Shown: positions 33,381 to 44,086, counted from the first letter of the stretch. The stretch is DNA of 64,000 nucleotides from Ancalomicrobiaceae bacterium S20 (GCA_040269895.1 CP158568.1:4430001-4494000), one strand, 5' to 3'. The notes: generated by a model from the sequence alone, not told the origin. A program made the numbers and translations.

Positions 33381-34331
33381 TCACCAGCGAACCGCCGCAT
33401 CGGCCTGCGTCGGGCGTTCGCTTCCTCCCGTGCGCGCGGTTGCTTCGGTGATCACGGGCACCTCGACCACATCGACACCGACGCTGAGGCCCTGGCCGCC
33501 GGCGCTGGTGACGACGCCGGTCACGGGCGCGACGTCGGCATAGTCGCGGCCGCGGCCGATCGCAATGTGATCGGTCCCGACGAGAATGCCATTGGTCGGA
33601 TCGATGCCGATCCAGCCGAGCGTCTCGCCGCACCAGACGTCGACCCAGGCATGGGTCGCGTCGGCGCCTTCGAGGCGCGGCCGGCCGGGCGGCGGTTCGG
33701 TGCGCAGGTAGCCGCTGACATAGGCGGCGCCGATGCCGAGGCTGCGCAGGCCCGAGATCATCACCTGCGCGAAATCCTGGCAGACGCCGCGCCGGGTCGC
33801 GAAGGCGGCCGCAAGCGGCGTCGCGACGTCGGTCGCGGTCGGGTCGTAGACGAAATCGGCCTTGATCCGGCGGGCGAGCTCGATCGCGCCGGCGAGGATC
33901 GGCCGGCCCGCGGGGAAGGACTTGCGCGCGTAGCTCTCGATCGGCTCGGCGAGCGGCACGAAGCGGCTCGGGAACACGTAGTGCACCGGCGCATCGGGGC
34001 TGAGCGCGCGGCCGAGCGGGACGGCGTCGCGCACGACCTCGAAGGGCGGGGTCGTCTGCGCGACCGGCAAGGCGCGCGGAACGATGTCGACGAGCGCGGT
34101 CTGGCGGATCGTCAGGCGGCGATGCGGAACGCGGAAGGACACGCGCGTGACCCGGTTGCCGAACCAGTCGACCTCGATGGCGGTGTGCTCGGGGCGGGGC
34201 TCGACCGAGATCTCGGTCGAGACGAGAGTCTGGCCGTCGCGGGAGGCCGGCGTCAGGCGCAGCCGGCAGTCGGCGAAGGGAACGGTGGCGAAATAGTCGT
34301 AGGTGGTGACATGGGTGATCCGGTAGCGCAT
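33381..34331 (-). CDS. Transglutaminase-like cysteine protease
   Basis: A 316-residue protein with the bacterial transglutaminase N-terminal beta domain (residues 1-100, beginning MRYRITHVTTYDYFATVPF) and a transglutaminase core with a full triad: Cys184 in RRGVCQDFA, His227 in DATHAWVDV and Asp244 in GIDPTNG. Such proteins act as peptidases or peptide-bond remodellers rather than true transglutaminases. It starts four bases after the ATP-grasp/alpha-E stop and is the last gene of a three-gene set proposed to make and cut a peptide-like product or tag. The substrate is unknown. Confidence 0.92.
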   Translation of the reverse strand: MRYRITHVTTYDYFATVPFADCRLRLTPASRDGQTLVSTEISVEPRPEHTAIEVDWFGNRVTRVSFRVPHRRLTIRQTALVDIVPRALPVAQTTPPFEVVRDAVPLGRALSPDAPVHYVFPSRFVPLAEPIESYARKSFPAGRPILAGAIELARRIKADFVYDPTATDVATPLAAAFATRRGVCQDFAQVMISGLRSLGIGAAYVSGYLRTEPPPGRPRLEGADATHAWVDVWCGETLGWIGIDPTNGILVGTDHIAIGRGRDYADVAPVTGVVTSAGGQGLSVGVDVVEVPVITEATARTGGSERPTQADAAVRW

Positions 34332-34335
34332 CGCC

Positions 34336-36951
34336 TCACGCTCCCTCCTCGGCGACGGTCGGCGGGCCGAAATAGCGCGCTGTCACCGCGTCGGAGACGT
34401 CCATCAGCAGCTTCTCGATGCCGCTGAGCCGAGCATCGTCGAAGCTCGCGGGATCGGCGGTCTCGAAATCGATGGCGAGCTTGCGGGCGAGCTTTTCCGC
34501 CAGATCGCGCGGTGCGCCGTCGCGGCGGTGCGCGAGGTGCTCCAGATGTTCGAGGATGCGGTCGACCTGGAAGGCGACCGAGCGCGGATGGGCGGCGTCG
34601 AGCACGACGAGGTCGAGCACCGGCCGGCGCGCGATCCCCGCAATATAGCGGGCGCGGTAGGAGATGCGCGCGTCGACCAGCTCGAGCAGCAGGTCGAGCG
34701 CTTCCGGCGAGCCGTCGCCGAGCTGGCGGGCGAAGCGCACGAGCGCGATCGCCCGCTCGATGCGCCAGCCGAGATCGAGGAAGCGCCAGCCCTCGACGCG
34801 GTTCATGGTCTCGTGCGCGAGGCCGACGATCGAGGAGACCGAGCGCAGCTCGGTCTCGGCGATCTCGAACACGTCGTCGCGGATCCGCTCCGGTGCGGCG
34901 CCGGCGATGCGGCGGGCGAGCTGCACGAGCGCGCGCCAGGCGTCGGGCGACAGCCGGTCGCGCAGTGCGGCGGCGGCCCGGCGGGCGGCCCCGATCAGCG
35001 CGGGCAGGGCCGACGGATGCGGGCCGCCGATCGCCTCGGCCGCGGCGAGCCGCGGGTCGGCGATGCCGTAGGGTGTCGCTCCCCAAAGCGACAGCAGACC
35101 GACGATATCCTCGCCGACCGCGACGCGCGGCTCGATCGCGCCGTCGTCGGAGGTGCCTTCCAGGCCGCGGACGAGACGCAACGTCGCCTCGGCGCGTTCC
35201 AGATAGCGGCCGAACCAGAACAGGTTGTCGGCGGCGCGGCTCGGCAGCGGGCCGGTCTGGCGCCGGATCTCGATCTGCTCGGGCTCGGGCACCAGCACCG
35301 GCTGCTGCGACGGGCCGACGCCCGAGCCGAGCACCCAGACGTCGGCCGAGCGGCCGCCGCGCTGCATGGAGAGCGCGCGGGCGTCCTTGCGCGGCGAGAT
35401 GCGGCAGAGCCCGCCGGACATGACGACCCAGCCGTCCGGCCCGCGCGCGGCGAAGACACGCAGCGCGTAGGGTTTCGGCACCAGCCGGCCGCCCTCGTAG
35501 ACGGGGGTGGTCGCGAGCCGGATCGGCTCCTGGGCGACGAAATCCATGCCGCGCTGGCGGATGCGCTCGGCGAGGCGGGCGCGTTCGGCAGCCGTGAAGC
35601 CGCGGCCGTCGACGCCGGTCGAATCGAGTACGCCGGGGATCGAGCGCCCGAAGGCCGGCACGATCGCGCGTGCATCGAGATCGGCGAGCACGGCGTCGCG
35701 CGCGGCGGGTTCGCCGCACCACCAGCTCGCGACATTGGGCAGCTTCAGGTCCTCGCCGAGCAGCCGGCGGGCCAGCACCGGCAGGTAGCCGGTCAGGCCC
35801 GGCGCCTCGACCAGGCCCGAGCCGAGCGCATTGCCGACCACGATGCGGCCGTTGCGGACCGCCTCGACCAGGCCGGGCACGCCCAGATGCGAGGTGCCGT
35901 TCAGTTCGAGCGGGTCGGCGAAGTCGCCATCGACGCGGCGCAGGATCGCATCGACCGGCTCGGTGCCTTCGATGGTCCGCAGCGCGATCCGGTCGCCGGC
36001 GACGGCGAGGTCGCCGCCCTCCACCAGCATGAAGCCGAGCGAGCGGGCGAGATAGGCATGCTCGAAATAGGTCTCGTTCCAGGGACCGGGCGTCAGCAGC
36101 GCGATGCGCGGATCCTCCCGGCCGGTGGCGCGGCCGAGGCCGGAGCGCAGCGCTTGGAAGAAGCCGGTCATCCGGCTGACCTTGTTGGCCTCGAACAGGT
36201 CGCGCAGGCCGCGCGAGATCGCGATGCGGTTCTGGATCACGTAGCCGGCGCCGGAGGGCGCTTGCGTGCGGTCGGACAGCACCCACCAGCGCCCGTCGGG
36301 CGCGCGGGTGACGTCCGCGGCATAGACCTGCAGATGCCGGCCACCGGCGGGCGTCACGCCGACGAGCGGGCGCAGGAACTCCGGATTGCCGGCGATCAGC
36401 GCCGCCGGCACCAGGCCCTCGCCGACCAGCCGCGCCTCGCCATAGAGATCGCCGAGCAGTGCCTCGAACAGTTCGGCACGCTGCACGATGCCGTCGGCGA
36501 GGCTCTGCCAGGCCTCGCGCTCCAGGATCAGCGGCACATGGGTGAGCGGCCAGGGCCGCTCGCCGTCGGCCTCGCCGTAGACCCGGTAGACCACTCCCGA
36601 TTCGCGCAAGTAGCGATCGGCTGCGGCGAAGCGGGCGGCGATGCCGTCCGGTCCCCGCGCCGCCATGCCCGCGATGAACGGGCGCCAGACCGGTCGCGGC
36701 GTGCCGTCGGCATCGACGAGCTCATCGTAGACGCCGGGATCGGCGCGGTAGCCGTGCATGAGCCGGGCAAGCGCCGGGTCGACGGGCGCGTCCCAGCCGA
36801 TGCCGAGTTCGAGTTGATCCGGCTCGCGGCCGATCGGGAGCGAGGCAGGCATCGGTGTGGCGGGAATCGCGCCGGCCGGTATCGCGGCGGCGGGCGAGGC
36901 GCCCGACACCGTCAGACCGATCGGGTCGATGTCCGTCTCACTCGGCGACAC
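34336..36951 (-). CDS. Circularly permuted ATP-grasp/alpha-E domain fusion
   Basis: An 871-residue fusion. After an Ala/Pro-rich N-terminus comes a CP type 2 ATP-grasp domain (residues about 60-520), with VYRVYGEADGERPWPLTHVP, DLYGEARL, VYAADVTRAPDGRWWVLSDR, TPGPWNETYFEH and RQRGMDFVAQEP. An alpha-E helical domain follows (about 560-865), beginning ADNLFWFGRYLERAEATLRL. The ATP-grasp half is expected to form an amide bond with ATP; alpha-E is a helical partner found only in these clusters. In many genomes the halves are separate genes, so the fusion itself supports joint action. Sits between the DUF2126 and small transglutaminase genes. Confidence 0.93.
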   Translation of the reverse strand: MSPSETDIDPIGLTVSGASPAAAIPAGAIPATPMPASLPIGREPDQLELGIGWDAPVDPALARLMHGYRADPGVYDELVDADGTPRPVWRPFIAGMAARGPDGIAARFAAADRYLRESGVVYRVYGEADGERPWPLTHVPLILEREAWQSLADGIVQRAELFEALLGDLYGEARLVGEGLVPAALIAGNPEFLRPLVGVTPAGGRHLQVYAADVTRAPDGRWWVLSDRTQAPSGAGYVIQNRIAISRGLRDLFEANKVSRMTGFFQALRSGLGRATGREDPRIALLTPGPWNETYFEHAYLARSLGFMLVEGGDLAVAGDRIALRTIEGTEPVDAILRRVDGDFADPLELNGTSHLGVPGLVEAVRNGRIVVGNALGSGLVEAPGLTGYLPVLARRLLGEDLKLPNVASWWCGEPAARDAVLADLDARAIVPAFGRSIPGVLDSTGVDGRGFTAAERARLAERIRQRGMDFVAQEPIRLATTPVYEGGRLVPKPYALRVFAARGPDGWVVMSGGLCRISPRKDARALSMQRGGRSADVWVLGSGVGPSQQPVLVPEPEQIEIRRQTGPLPSRAADNLFWFGRYLERAEATLRLVRGLEGTSDDGAIEPRVAVGEDIVGLLSLWGATPYGIADPRLAAAEAIGGPHPSALPALIGAARRAAAALRDRLSPDAWRALVQLARRIAGAAPERIRDDVFEIAETELRSVSSIVGLAHETMNRVEGWRFLDLGWRIERAIALVRFARQLGDGSPEALDLLLELVDARISYRARYIAGIARRPVLDLVVLDAAHPRSVAFQVDRILEHLEHLAHRRDGAPRDLAEKLARKLAIDFETADPASFDDARLSGIEKLLMDVSDAVTARYFGPPTVAEEGA

Positions 36952-37148
36952 GCGGCTCGGATCCTCGACAGCGTGGTTTCAGGGACAAGGCGGCTCACGC
37001 CTCGCGACGCGGCCGGGCACGGGCGCCCAGCCTGGCACAGCAGGCTCGGCGAACTGTATACGATTCTCGTGCCCGGCACGGCCAGAGCTTCTCCGGCCGA
37101 TCAGGCGCATGCCAGTTCGGCTCCGGTCGCACGCTCAAAACCGCGTCC

Positions 37149-40100
37149 TCAGATCCGCGCCGGCGGTCGGCGCAGATCGAGTGTCAGCGGATATTCGCCG
37201 GTGCGCTCCGGTGTCGGCACATGCACGAAGCCCGGCGTATGGCCGTGGTCCATGAAGCGCGCGAGCCGGCGGGCCTCGGCCTCGTAGTTGTTGACCGGCG
37301 GCGTATCGTAATTCCGGCCGCCCGGATGCGCCACGTGGTAGACGCAGCCGCCGAGCGAGCGGCTCGTCCACTTGTCGACGACGTCGAAGGTCAGCGGCGA
37401 GTTGACCGGCAGCGTCGGGTGCAGGCCCGAGGCCGGGTGCCAGGCCTTGTAGCGCACCCCGGCGACCGCCTCTCCGAACCGGCCCGTGGACGTCATCGGC
37501 AACGGCCGGCCGTTGCAGGTGACGACGTGGCGCGCCGGGTTCAGACCCTCGGCCTTGACCTGCAGCCGCTCGACCGAACTGTCGACGTAGCGGACCGTGC
37601 CGCCGGCCGCGCCCTCCTCGCCGGTGACGTGCCAGGGCTCCAGCGCCTGGCGGATCTCCAACGCGACGCCACCGTGCTCGACGCGGCCGTAGAACGGGAA
37701 GCGGAACTCGAACTGCGCCGCGAACCAGAGCGGATCGAAGGCGTAGCCGGCGTGCTTCAGGTCGTCGAGTACGCCCTGGAAATCCTCCCAGACGAAGTGC
37801 GGCAGCATGAACCGGTCGTGCAGTGCCGTGCCCCAGCGCACGAATTCGCCGTCCTGCGGCTCCTTCCAGAACCATGAGATCAGCGCCCGCAGCAGCAATT
37901 GTTGTGCGAGGCTCATGCGCCAGTCCGGCGGCATCTCGAAGGAGCGGAACTCGACCAGGCCGAGCCGGCCGGTCGGGCCGTCGGGCGAGAACAGCTTGTC
38001 GATGCAGACTTCGGTCCGGTGCGTGTTGCCGCTCGAATCGACCAGCAGATTGCGGAACAACCGGTCGGTCAGCCACGGCAGCGGCGGCAGGCCGTAGCCG
38101 GGCGCCGGCACGTTGGCGAGCGCGATTTCCAGCTCGTAGAGCGCGTCGTGGCGCGCCTCGTCGATGCGCGGCGCCTGGCTGGTCGGGCCGATGAACAGGC
38201 CGGAGAACAGATAGCTCAGCGACGGCCGACGCTGCCAGTAGAGGATCGTGCTCTTCAGGAGGTCCGGACGGCGCAGGAACGGGCTGTCGGCCGGGTGGCG
38301 CGCGCCGACCACGACATGGTTGCCGCCGCCGGTGCCGGTGTGGCGGCCGTCGACCATGAATTTTTCCGTGCCGAGCCGCGACTGCCGGGCGTCCTCATAG
38401 AGACCCGCCGTGATCGCGACGCATTCGTCCCAGGACTGCGCCGGCTGGACGTTGACCTCGATGACACCGGGGTCCGGCGTCACCTTGATCACGTCGATGC
38501 GCGGATCGACCGGCGGCGGATAGCCTTCGATATGGACGGGCAGGCCGAACTCCTCGGCGGAGACCTCGATGGCGGCGATCAGCTCGAGATAGTCGTCGAG
38601 CCGCTCGGTCGGCGGCATGAACACGGTCAGCACGCCGTCGCGCGGTTCGATCGCCATGGCGGTTCGCACGGCGGAGGTGCCGGACATGGCTTGTTCGTGG
38701 CGCTCCTGACGATCCTGGCCAAGGTCGCGCTTGTAGATCTGGCGCAGCTCGTCGGGGTCGGGCAGGTCACCGCGCGGTGCGAAGGGGTCCGTCTCGACGA
38801 TATAGGGGTAGCTCGCGGGCGGGATCCAGGGCAGCGATTCGAGCGGCAGGCGGTAGCCGACCGGGCTGTCGCCGGGCAGCAGGAACAGTCGGCCGCGCCG
38901 GAAGTTCCAGCGCTCCGACACCCAGCCCCGGCCGGCGCGCGACTGCCAGCGCTGGATCGGCAGAACGTAGCCCGTCGGCTTGCCGAGACCGCGCTCGAAC
39001 ACCTTGATCATGCGCGCCCGCGCCTCGGCATCCTCCATCTTGGGATCGAGCGGATCGACGTTCTCCGGCAGCTGACCTTCCTTGACCATCCAGTGCGCCG
39101 GATCCTCGTAGGCCGGCACGACGTGGTCGGCGCCGACCTTCAGCGCCGTCGCCAGCGCGGTCAGCAACTGCTCGGCCTGAGCGGTGGTGGCGTCCTTGCG
39201 GCCGGCCACGGTGGCGATCAGGTTCGGGTCGGTCCAGATCGGCTTGCCGTCCTTGCGCCAGTAGAGCGCGAAGCTCCAGCGCGGCAGGCTCTCGCCCGGA
39301 TACCATTTGCCCTGGCCGTAATGCAGGAAGCCGCCGGGCGCGAAGCGTTGGCGCAGGCGGCGGATCAGGTCGTCGGCGCGCTGGCGCTTGGTCGGACCGA
39401 CGGCTGCGGTGTTCCACTCGGCCGACTGATAGTCGTCGATCGACACGAAGGTCGGCTCGCCGCCCATGGTCAGCCGCACGTCGCCGGCGATCAGGTCCTC
39501 GTCGACCTTGCGGCCGAGATCGTCGAGCGCGGCCCAGGCCTCGTCGGAGAACGGGAAGGTCACGCGCGGCTTCTCGGCGATGCGCGTCACCTTCATCTGG
39601 AAATCGAATTCGGTCTCGGTGCCGGGCAGAGCGGCGAAGGAGCCCGAGATCGGCGCGGCCGAACGATAGTGCGGCGTGCCGGCGAGCGGCAGGTGGCCCT
39701 CGCCGGCGAACAGGCCCGAGGTCGGATCGAGGCCGATCCAGCCGGCGCCGGGGATATAGACCTCGCACCAGGCGTGCAGGTCGGTGAAGTCGTGATCGGT
39801 GCCGGAGGGACCGTCGAGCGCGGCGACGTCGGGCTTCAGCTGAATCAGGTAGCCGGAGACGAAGCGGGCGGCGAGGCCGAGCCGGCGCAAGAGGTTGACC
39901 AGCAGCCAGCCGGTGTCGCGGCAGGAGCCGGACTTGAGCTCCAGTGTCTCGTCCGGCGCCTGCACGCCGGGCTCCATGCGGATCACATAGCGGATGTGGT
40001 TCGACAGTGCCTGATTGATCGCGACCAGAAAGTCGACCGTCTGCATCGGCTCGCGCGGAATGGTGGCGAGATAGGCCTCGAAGGCTTCGCCGGCCAGCTC

Positions 40101-40460
40101 GGGCTGCAGGTAGGGTTTGAGCTCCTCGGCCAGTTCCGGCTTGTAGGCGAAGGGAAACTTCTCGGCATAATCCTCGATGAAGAAGTCGAACGGATTGTAG
40201 ACCGCCATCTCGGCGACGAGGTCGACCTCGATCTTGAACTCGGTGGTCGGCTCGGGAAACACGAAGCGCGCCAGCCAGTTGCCGTGCGGATCCTGCTGCC
40301 AGTTGACGAAATGGGTCTCCGGGGTGACTCGCAGCGAATAGCTCGGCACCTTGGTCCGGCAATGCGGTGCGGGCCTCAGCCGGATGACCTGCGGGCCGAG
40401 CTCGACCGGCTTGTCATAGGAATAGGCGGTGACGTGGTGCAGGGCCGTGAGGATCGCCAA
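37149..40460 (-). CDS. Large transglutaminase/DUF2126 protein
   Basis: A 1103-residue protein. The N-terminal 280 residues are a transglutaminase-like module with its own beta domain ([20 protein letters not shown]) and triad Cys180 ([10 protein letters not shown]), His229 (DLHAWCEV) and Asp245 (GLDPTSG). The rest is the DUF2126 domain, including [16 protein letters not shown], a glutamine-synthetase/GCS-like block ([14 protein letters not shown]) and [10 protein letters not shown]. The DUF2126 region resembles COOH-NH2 ligases, so this one chain may both cleave and form peptide bonds. It starts the cluster; the ATP-grasp/alpha-E gene follows after 197 bp. No frame break was seen. Confidence 0.93.
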   Translation of the reverse strand: MAILTALHHVTAYSYDKPVELGPQVIRLRPAPHCRTKVPSYSLRVTPETHFVNWQQDPHGNWLARFVFPEPTTEFKIEVDLVAEMAVYNPFDFFIEDYAEKFPFAYKPELAEELKPYLQPELAGEAFEAYLATIPREPMQTVDFLVAINQALSNHIRYVIRMEPGVQAPDETLELKSGSCRDTGWLLVNLLRRLGLAARFVSGYLIQLKPDVAALDGPSGTDHDFTDLHAWCEVYIPGAGWIGLDPTSGLFAGEGHLPLAGTPHYRSAAPISGSFAALPGTETEFDFQMKVTRIAEKPRVTFPFSDEAWAALDDLGRKVDEDLIAGDVRLTMGGEPTFVSIDDYQSAEWNTAAVGPTKRQRADDLIRRLRQRFAPGGFLHYGQGKWYPGESLPRWSFALYWRKDGKPIWTDPNLIATVAGRKDATTAQAEQLLTALATALKVGADHVVPAYEDPAHWMVKEGQLPENVDPLDPKMEDAEARARMIKVFERGLGKPTGYVLPIQRWQSRAGRGWVSERWNFRRGRLFLLPGDSPVGYRLPLESLPWIPPASYPYIVETDPFAPRGDLPDPDELRQIYKRDLGQDRQERHEQAMSGTSAVRTAMAIEPRDGVLTVFMPPTERLDDYLELIAAIEVSAEEFGLPVHIEGYPPPVDPRIDVIKVTPDPGVIEVNVQPAQSWDECVAITAGLYEDARQSRLGTEKFMVDGRHTGTGGGNHVVVGARHPADSPFLRRPDLLKSTILYWQRRPSLSYLFSGLFIGPTSQAPRIDEARHDALYELEIALANVPAPGYGLPPLPWLTDRLFRNLLVDSSGNTHRTEVCIDKLFSPDGPTGRLGLVEFRSFEMPPDWRMSLAQQLLLRALISWFWKEPQDGEFVRWGTALHDRFMLPHFVWEDFQGVLDDLKHAGYAFDPLWFAAQFEFRFPFYGRVEHGGVALEIRQALEPWHVTGEEGAAGGTVRYVDSSVERLQVKAEGLNPARHVVTCNGRPLPMTSTGRFGEAVAGVRYKAWHPASGLHPTLPVNSPLTFDVVDKWTSRSLGGCVYHVAHPGGRNYDTPPVNNYEAEARRLARFMDHGHTPGFVHVPTPERTGEYPLTLDLRRPPARI

Positions 40461-40573
40461 GGGATGTCTCGCGCTGGTGTCGGGCGGGTCCAGCCTATTC
40501 CTTGGGCAGGGCCTCGCAAGCCCGGTCTTTGAACGCCGCGTGCGGAAAATTTAGGCGATCGTGGTCTCGAGAG

Positions 40574-40608
40574 CAAAAAGGCCGCGGCTCGGTTGGAGCC
40601 ACGGCCTT
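40574..40608 (-). terminator. Intrinsic terminator of leuB
   Basis: On the minus strand AAGGCCGTGGCTCC pairs with the GAGCCGCGGCCTT arm around a short loop and runs into TTTTTGCTCTC. It lies about 30 bp after the leuB stop, a classical rho-independent layout. Confidence 0.85.
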
Positions 40609-40638
40609 GTCATCGTTCGGACTTCTCGTTTCCGGACC

Positions 40639-41751
40639 TCAGCGCGCCAGCGCTTCCAGTTCCTTGACGATCGCCGCGCCCATGTCCTTGGTGCCGACGG
40701 CGTTCTGGCCGGCCGCGGCGATGTCCTTGGTGCGGACGCCGCTCGCCAGCACGTTGGCGATCGCCTTGTCCAGCATGTCGGCGGCCTCGCCGAGGCCGAG
40801 CGAGTAGCGCAGCGCCATCGCGAAGGAGCCGATCATCGCGATCGGGTTGGCGATGCCCTTGCCGGCGATGTCCGGCGCGGACCCGTGCACCGGCTCGTAG
40901 AGCGATTTCCTCTTGCCGGTCGCCGCGTCGGGGGCGCCGAGCGAGGCCGAGGGCAGCATGCCGAGCGAGCCGGTCAGCATGGCCGCGACGTCGGACAGGA
41001 TGTCGCCGAACAGGTTGTCGCAGACGATGACGTCATACTGCTTCGGCCAGCGGACCAGCTGCATGGCGCAATTGTCGGCGAGCACGTGTTCGAGCGCGAC
41101 GTCGGAATACTCTTCCTTGCCGATCTTGGTGACGACCTGGTTCCAGAGCACGCCCGATTTCATCACGTTGCGCTTCTCGGCCGAGGCGACCTTCTTGCCG
41201 CGGGTGCGGGCGAGGTCGAAGGCGACGCGCGCGATGCGCTCGATCTCGTGGGTCGTGTAGAGCTGGGTGTCGACGGCGCGCTTCTCGCCGTTCTCGAGCG
41301 TGACGATCTCCTTCGGCTCGCCGAAATAGACGCCGCCGGTCAGTTCGCGCACGATCAGGATGTCGAGGCCCTCGACGACCTCGCGCTTCAGCGACGAGGC
41401 GTCGGCGAGCGCCGGGTAGCAGATCGCCGGACGCAGGTTGGCGAACAGGCCGAGATCCTTGCGCAGGCGCAGAAGGCCCGCCTCGGGACGGACGTCATAG
41501 GGCACGCTGTCCCATTTCGGGCCGCCGACCGCGCCGAACAGCACCGCGTCGGCCGCTTGCGCGAGCTTCATGTCCTCTTCCGAGATCGCCTTGCCATGCG
41601 CGTCGTAGGCCGAACCGCCGACGAGACCGGCCTCGGTCTCGAAGGTCGCGACGCCGCGCGCCTGGAACCAGGAGAGGATGCTCTTCACCTCCACCATGAT
41701 CTCGGGGCCGATGCCGTCGCCGGGGAGAAGGAAGAGGTTGAAGGAAGCCAT
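40639..41751 (-). CDS. leuB: 3-isopropylmalate dehydrogenase
   Basis: LeuB oxidises and decarboxylates (2R,3S)-3-isopropylmalate with NAD+ in leucine synthesis, acting as a cytosolic dimer. The 370-residue protein has the N-terminal [12 protein letters not shown], the substrate arginines in [28 protein letters not shown], the metal-binding [15 protein letters not shown] and the NAD region [18 protein letters not shown]. Length is standard. ATG 41751 follows a purine-rich site. leuC and leuD are not adjacent. A clear terminator follows. Confidence 0.97.
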   Translation of the reverse strand: MASFNLFLLPGDGIGPEIMVEVKSILSWFQARGVATFETEAGLVGGSAYDAHGKAISEEDMKLAQAADAVLFGAVGGPKWDSVPYDVRPEAGLLRLRKDLGLFANLRPAICYPALADASSLKREVVEGLDILIVRELTGGVYFGEPKEIVTLENGEKRAVDTQLYTTHEIERIARVAFDLARTRGKKVASAEKRNVMKSGVLWNQVVTKIGKEEYSDVALEHVLADNCAMQLVRWPKQYDVIVCDNLFGDILSDVAAMLTGSLGMLPSASLGAPDAATGKRKSLYEPVHGSAPDIAGKGIANPIAMIGSFAMALRYSLGLGEAADMLDKAIANVLASGVRTKDIAAAGQNAVGTKDMGAAIVKELEALAR

Positions 41752-42111
41752 GGCGTTTCGTCCTGTCGGTTTCTCAATGCCGGCCGATCTCGACGACCGG
41801 CCTCTCGGCATTCAAGGGTGGCCGGTCTCGGGGACCGGCGGGGCGTCTCGGCCGCGTCCTTTATCAAGGGCCGCCCGGAGCGGCAACGGCATGCGGCAAC
41901 GCGATACGGCAGCTTTGACGTGGCAACGGGGCTGCGGGAGTGGGCGCTGGTCGCGGGCTTCCGGTTAACCACGCGCCCGTTCGGTGGTCCGGTGTTTGCT
42001 GTTCCGTAAGGAGAAGCGCCGGAATGTCCCGAAACGACACGTCCGAAACGACACGAAGGCGCGGCTCGGGAAGCGATCCGGGCCTGGTCCGCCTCGATGG
42101 GGAACGCGCCG
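41752..42111. other. Divergent intergenic region, leuB to DsrE-family gene
   Basis: 360 bp holding the promoters of both genes. Two imperfect direct repeats are visible: CCCGAAACGACACG at 42028-42041 and CCGAAACGACACG at 42043-42055. Several GGCAACG words lie near 41,880-41,930. No RNA gene or leader peptide with leucine codons was recognised. Confidence 0.45.
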
Positions 42112-42621
42112 ATGAATGTTCGTCTGATCCGCCGTCTCGCCCTCGGCGCCGCCCTCGTCGTGGCGACCGCCGGCACCACCTATTTCTTCGTGACGCGTCA
42201 CGGCCACGCCGGGCTCCATCCCGTGCCGGCCGCGGCGGCGCGCTCCTATGAGGGGCAGAAGGTCATCTACCACATCAGCGAGGGCGTCGGTCTCCTGAAC
42301 CGTAACGCCAAGCGCTGGGTCGGCAACATGGAGAACCACTTTGCGGCGACGCCGAACGGCGACCTGTCGCTGGTGGTGGTCATGAACGGCGACGGCGTCG
42401 ACCTGCTCGCGGCCGCGAAGTCCGATCCGGACCTCGCCGCGCGCATCGACCGGCTGCGGGCCAAGGGCGCGCGGTTCCTGGTCTGCCGCAACACGCTGGT
42501 TTCGCGTGGCATCGATCCGCAGGCCGACCTGTTCGGCGTCGGGCCGCAGGACATCGTGCCGGCCGGCGTGGCGGAGATCGCCTATCTGGAAACCAAGGGC
42601 TACGGCTATCTGCGACCGTGA
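42112..42621 (+). CDS. DsrE/DsrF-family exported protein
   Basis: A 169-residue protein with an N-terminal signal or anchor (residues 4-25) and a DsrE-like alpha/beta domain (KVIYHISEG, NGDLSLVVVMNGDGVDLLA, GARFLVCRNTL, VGPQDIVPAGVAEIAYLETKGYGYLRP). The single cysteine in LVCRNTL matches the position of the sulfur-carrying residue in some DsrE proteins, so a periplasmic sulfur-relay or ligand-binding role is possible. ATG 42112 has GGGGAA about eight bases upstream; ATG 42097 is an alternative. Convergent with the carbonic anhydrase gene. Confidence 0.8.
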   Translation: MNVRLIRRLALGAALVVATAGTTYFFVTRHGHAGLHPVPAAAARSYEGQKVIYHISEGVGLLNRNAKRWVGNMENHFAATPNGDLSLVVVMNGDGVDLLAAAKSDPDLAARIDRLRAKGARFLVCRNTLVSRGIDPQADLFGVGPQDIVPAGVAEIAYLETKGYGYLRP

Positions 42622-42662
42622 GTGACGGCGGGCAGCGCGCGCGGCGAAGCTGCCCTCGATCC

Positions 42663-43331
42663 TTACTCGGCCGCGTGCGGCGCGTCGGAGAGGCCGTGCG
42701 CCTCGGGCCGGGTCCACTGGCCGGTCTCCGGCTCGTAGACATGCAGCTCGCCGAGGCTGATGTCGAACCAGGCGCCGTAGAGCGACAGGCGCCCCCGGCC
42801 CTCGAGATGCTGCACGCAGGGGAAGCTGCGCAGGTTGTCGATCGAATGCAGGATCGACGCCCGTTCCAGCCGCAGCCGCCGCTCGTCCGGCGTATCGTCC
42901 GGATGGCAGGCGCATTCGGCGACCGGCTTCTCGAGCAGCGAGATCCATTTGCCGATGAAGTCGCCGGGGGTCAGCGGCTCCGGGTTCTCGGCCAGCGCGG
43001 CCGCGATGCCGCCGCAGCGGCCGTGGCCCATCACGACGACGTTCTTCACCTTCAGCGCGACGAGGGCGAACTCCAGCGCGGCCGACGTGCCGTGGTGCTT
43101 GTCGTCGGGCGAGAACGGCGGCACCAGATTGGCGACGTTGCGGACCACGAACAACTCGCCCGGCGCGGAATCGAAGATCGTCTCCGGCGCGGCGCGGCTG
43201 TCGCAGCAGGCGATGATCAGCGTTTCGGGGCGCTGGCCGGTCTCGGCGAGATGGCGATAGCGGTCGTTCTCGGACGTGTAGCGGCCGGCCCGGAAGTTCC
43301 GGTAGCCCTCGACCAGTTTCGTCGGAAACAT
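42663..43331 (-). CDS. Beta-class carbonic anhydrase
   Basis: A 222-residue cytosolic zinc enzyme interconverting CO2 and bicarbonate. Zinc ligands and active site are visible: CCDSR (Cys43 with the Asp-Arg dyad) and MGHGRCGG (His and Cys). VRNVANLVPPF and HHGTSAALEFAL are also conserved. Length and motif spacing match plant/bacterial type beta enzymes. The start ATG 43331 gives the usual MFPTKLVEGYRNF. It stands alone and probably supplies bicarbonate for carboxylation. Confidence 0.95.
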   Translation of the reverse strand: MFPTKLVEGYRNFRAGRYTSENDRYRHLAETGQRPETLIIACCDSRAAPETIFDSAPGELFVVRNVANLVPPFSPDDKHHGTSAALEFALVALKVKNVVVMGHGRCGGIAAALAENPEPLTPGDFIGKWISLLEKPVAECACHPDDTPDERRLRLERASILHSIDNLRSFPCVQHLEGRGRLSLYGAWFDISLGELHVYEPETGQWTRPEAHGLSDAPHAAE

Positions 43332-43668
43332 CGATATCCTCCTTCACGCGCCGTTGCCTCGTCGGCATCCGGACGGATCCGACCCGGTTGCGGCGTCGCA
43401 GCCGGGCGATCGCGATCGTATCGCGTCCCCGTTGTTGCGGTGCAAGATGCCGAGGTGCGACCCGGCTTGTCGAGGGCCGGTTTCGTCGCAGCGCGCAAGC
43501 GGGCCTGCAACGGGAAACGGCGGGCCTGGGTTGCACGGCCGCTTCTCGCCGCCGACGAAACGCGACCGAAACAATGCCGACGCTGACAATTCCCTATCGA
43601 TCGAGCGATCACGCCGCTGGGGCCGCGGCGTCTCTCAAGTCGCCGTCGGACGGGTGGGAGCGAGAGTG
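43332..43668. other. Divergent intergenic region before carbonic anhydrase
   Basis: 337 bp between the divergent carbonic anhydrase and small secreted-protein genes. No coding sequence, RNA gene or strong repeat was recognised. It should contain both promoters. Confidence 0.45.
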
Positions 43669-44064
43669 ATGAGAGTGAAAACCGTGGCCGCACTCGGGGC
43701 GCTGCGCCAAGCGGCGCTGGCCGTCGCGCTGATCGCGGCGGCGCTCGGCGTCGTCGGGCCGGCCGCTGCGCAGTCGCTGGGCGGCGACTACCGGGTCGAA
43801 GGCACCAACTTCGACGGCTCGCGCTACAAGGGCACGGCGCGGATCACCATCACCAGCAACACCACCTGCCGCATCACCTGGTCGACCGGCACCGAGGCGA
43901 GCGGCATCTGCATGCGCACCGACGATGTGATCGCGGCCTCCTACAAGATGGGCGGCAGCCTCGGTCTGATCATCTATCGCCTGCAGTCGGACGGCTCGCT
44001 CGACGGCGTCTGGACCATCGCCGACCAGTCGGGTGCGGGCACCGAACGGCTGATCCCGCGCTGA
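43669..44064 (+). CDS. Small secreted protein of unknown function
   Basis: A 131-residue exported protein with a clear signal peptide (residues 1-33, ending GPAAAQS). A compact beta-rich domain follows (GGDYRVEGTNFDGSRYKGTA, TCRITWSTG, ASGICMRTDDVIAASYKMGG, GVWTIADQSGAGTERLIPR) with one likely disulfide between the two mature cysteines. The pattern suggests a small beta-barrel or lipocalin-like fold, but I cannot name a family. ATG 43669 follows GGGAG. The stop lies in an 11-bp tandem duplication. Confidence 0.75.
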   Translation: MRVKTVAALGALRQAALAVALIAAALGVVGPAAAQSLGGDYRVEGTNFDGSRYKGTARITITSNTTCRITWSTGTEASGICMRTDDVIAASYKMGGSLGLIIYRLQSDGSLDGVWTIADQSGAGTERLIPR

Positions 44065-44071
44065 TCCCGCG
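44050..44071 (+). repeat. 11-bp tandem duplication spanning a stop codon
   Basis: CTGATCCCGCG is repeated twice without a spacer (44050-44060 and 44061-44071). The first copy encodes the LIPR end of the small secreted protein and the second contains its TGA stop. Confidence 0.88.
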
Positions 44072-44086
44072 GGGCATCGCGCCGTC

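Noticed and set aside
42630-42655. Hairpin GGGCAGC/GCTGCCC between the DsrE-family and carbonic anhydrase genes as a terminator
   Set aside because: The stem is 7 bp with a 12-base loop and no U-run on either strand, so support is too weak.
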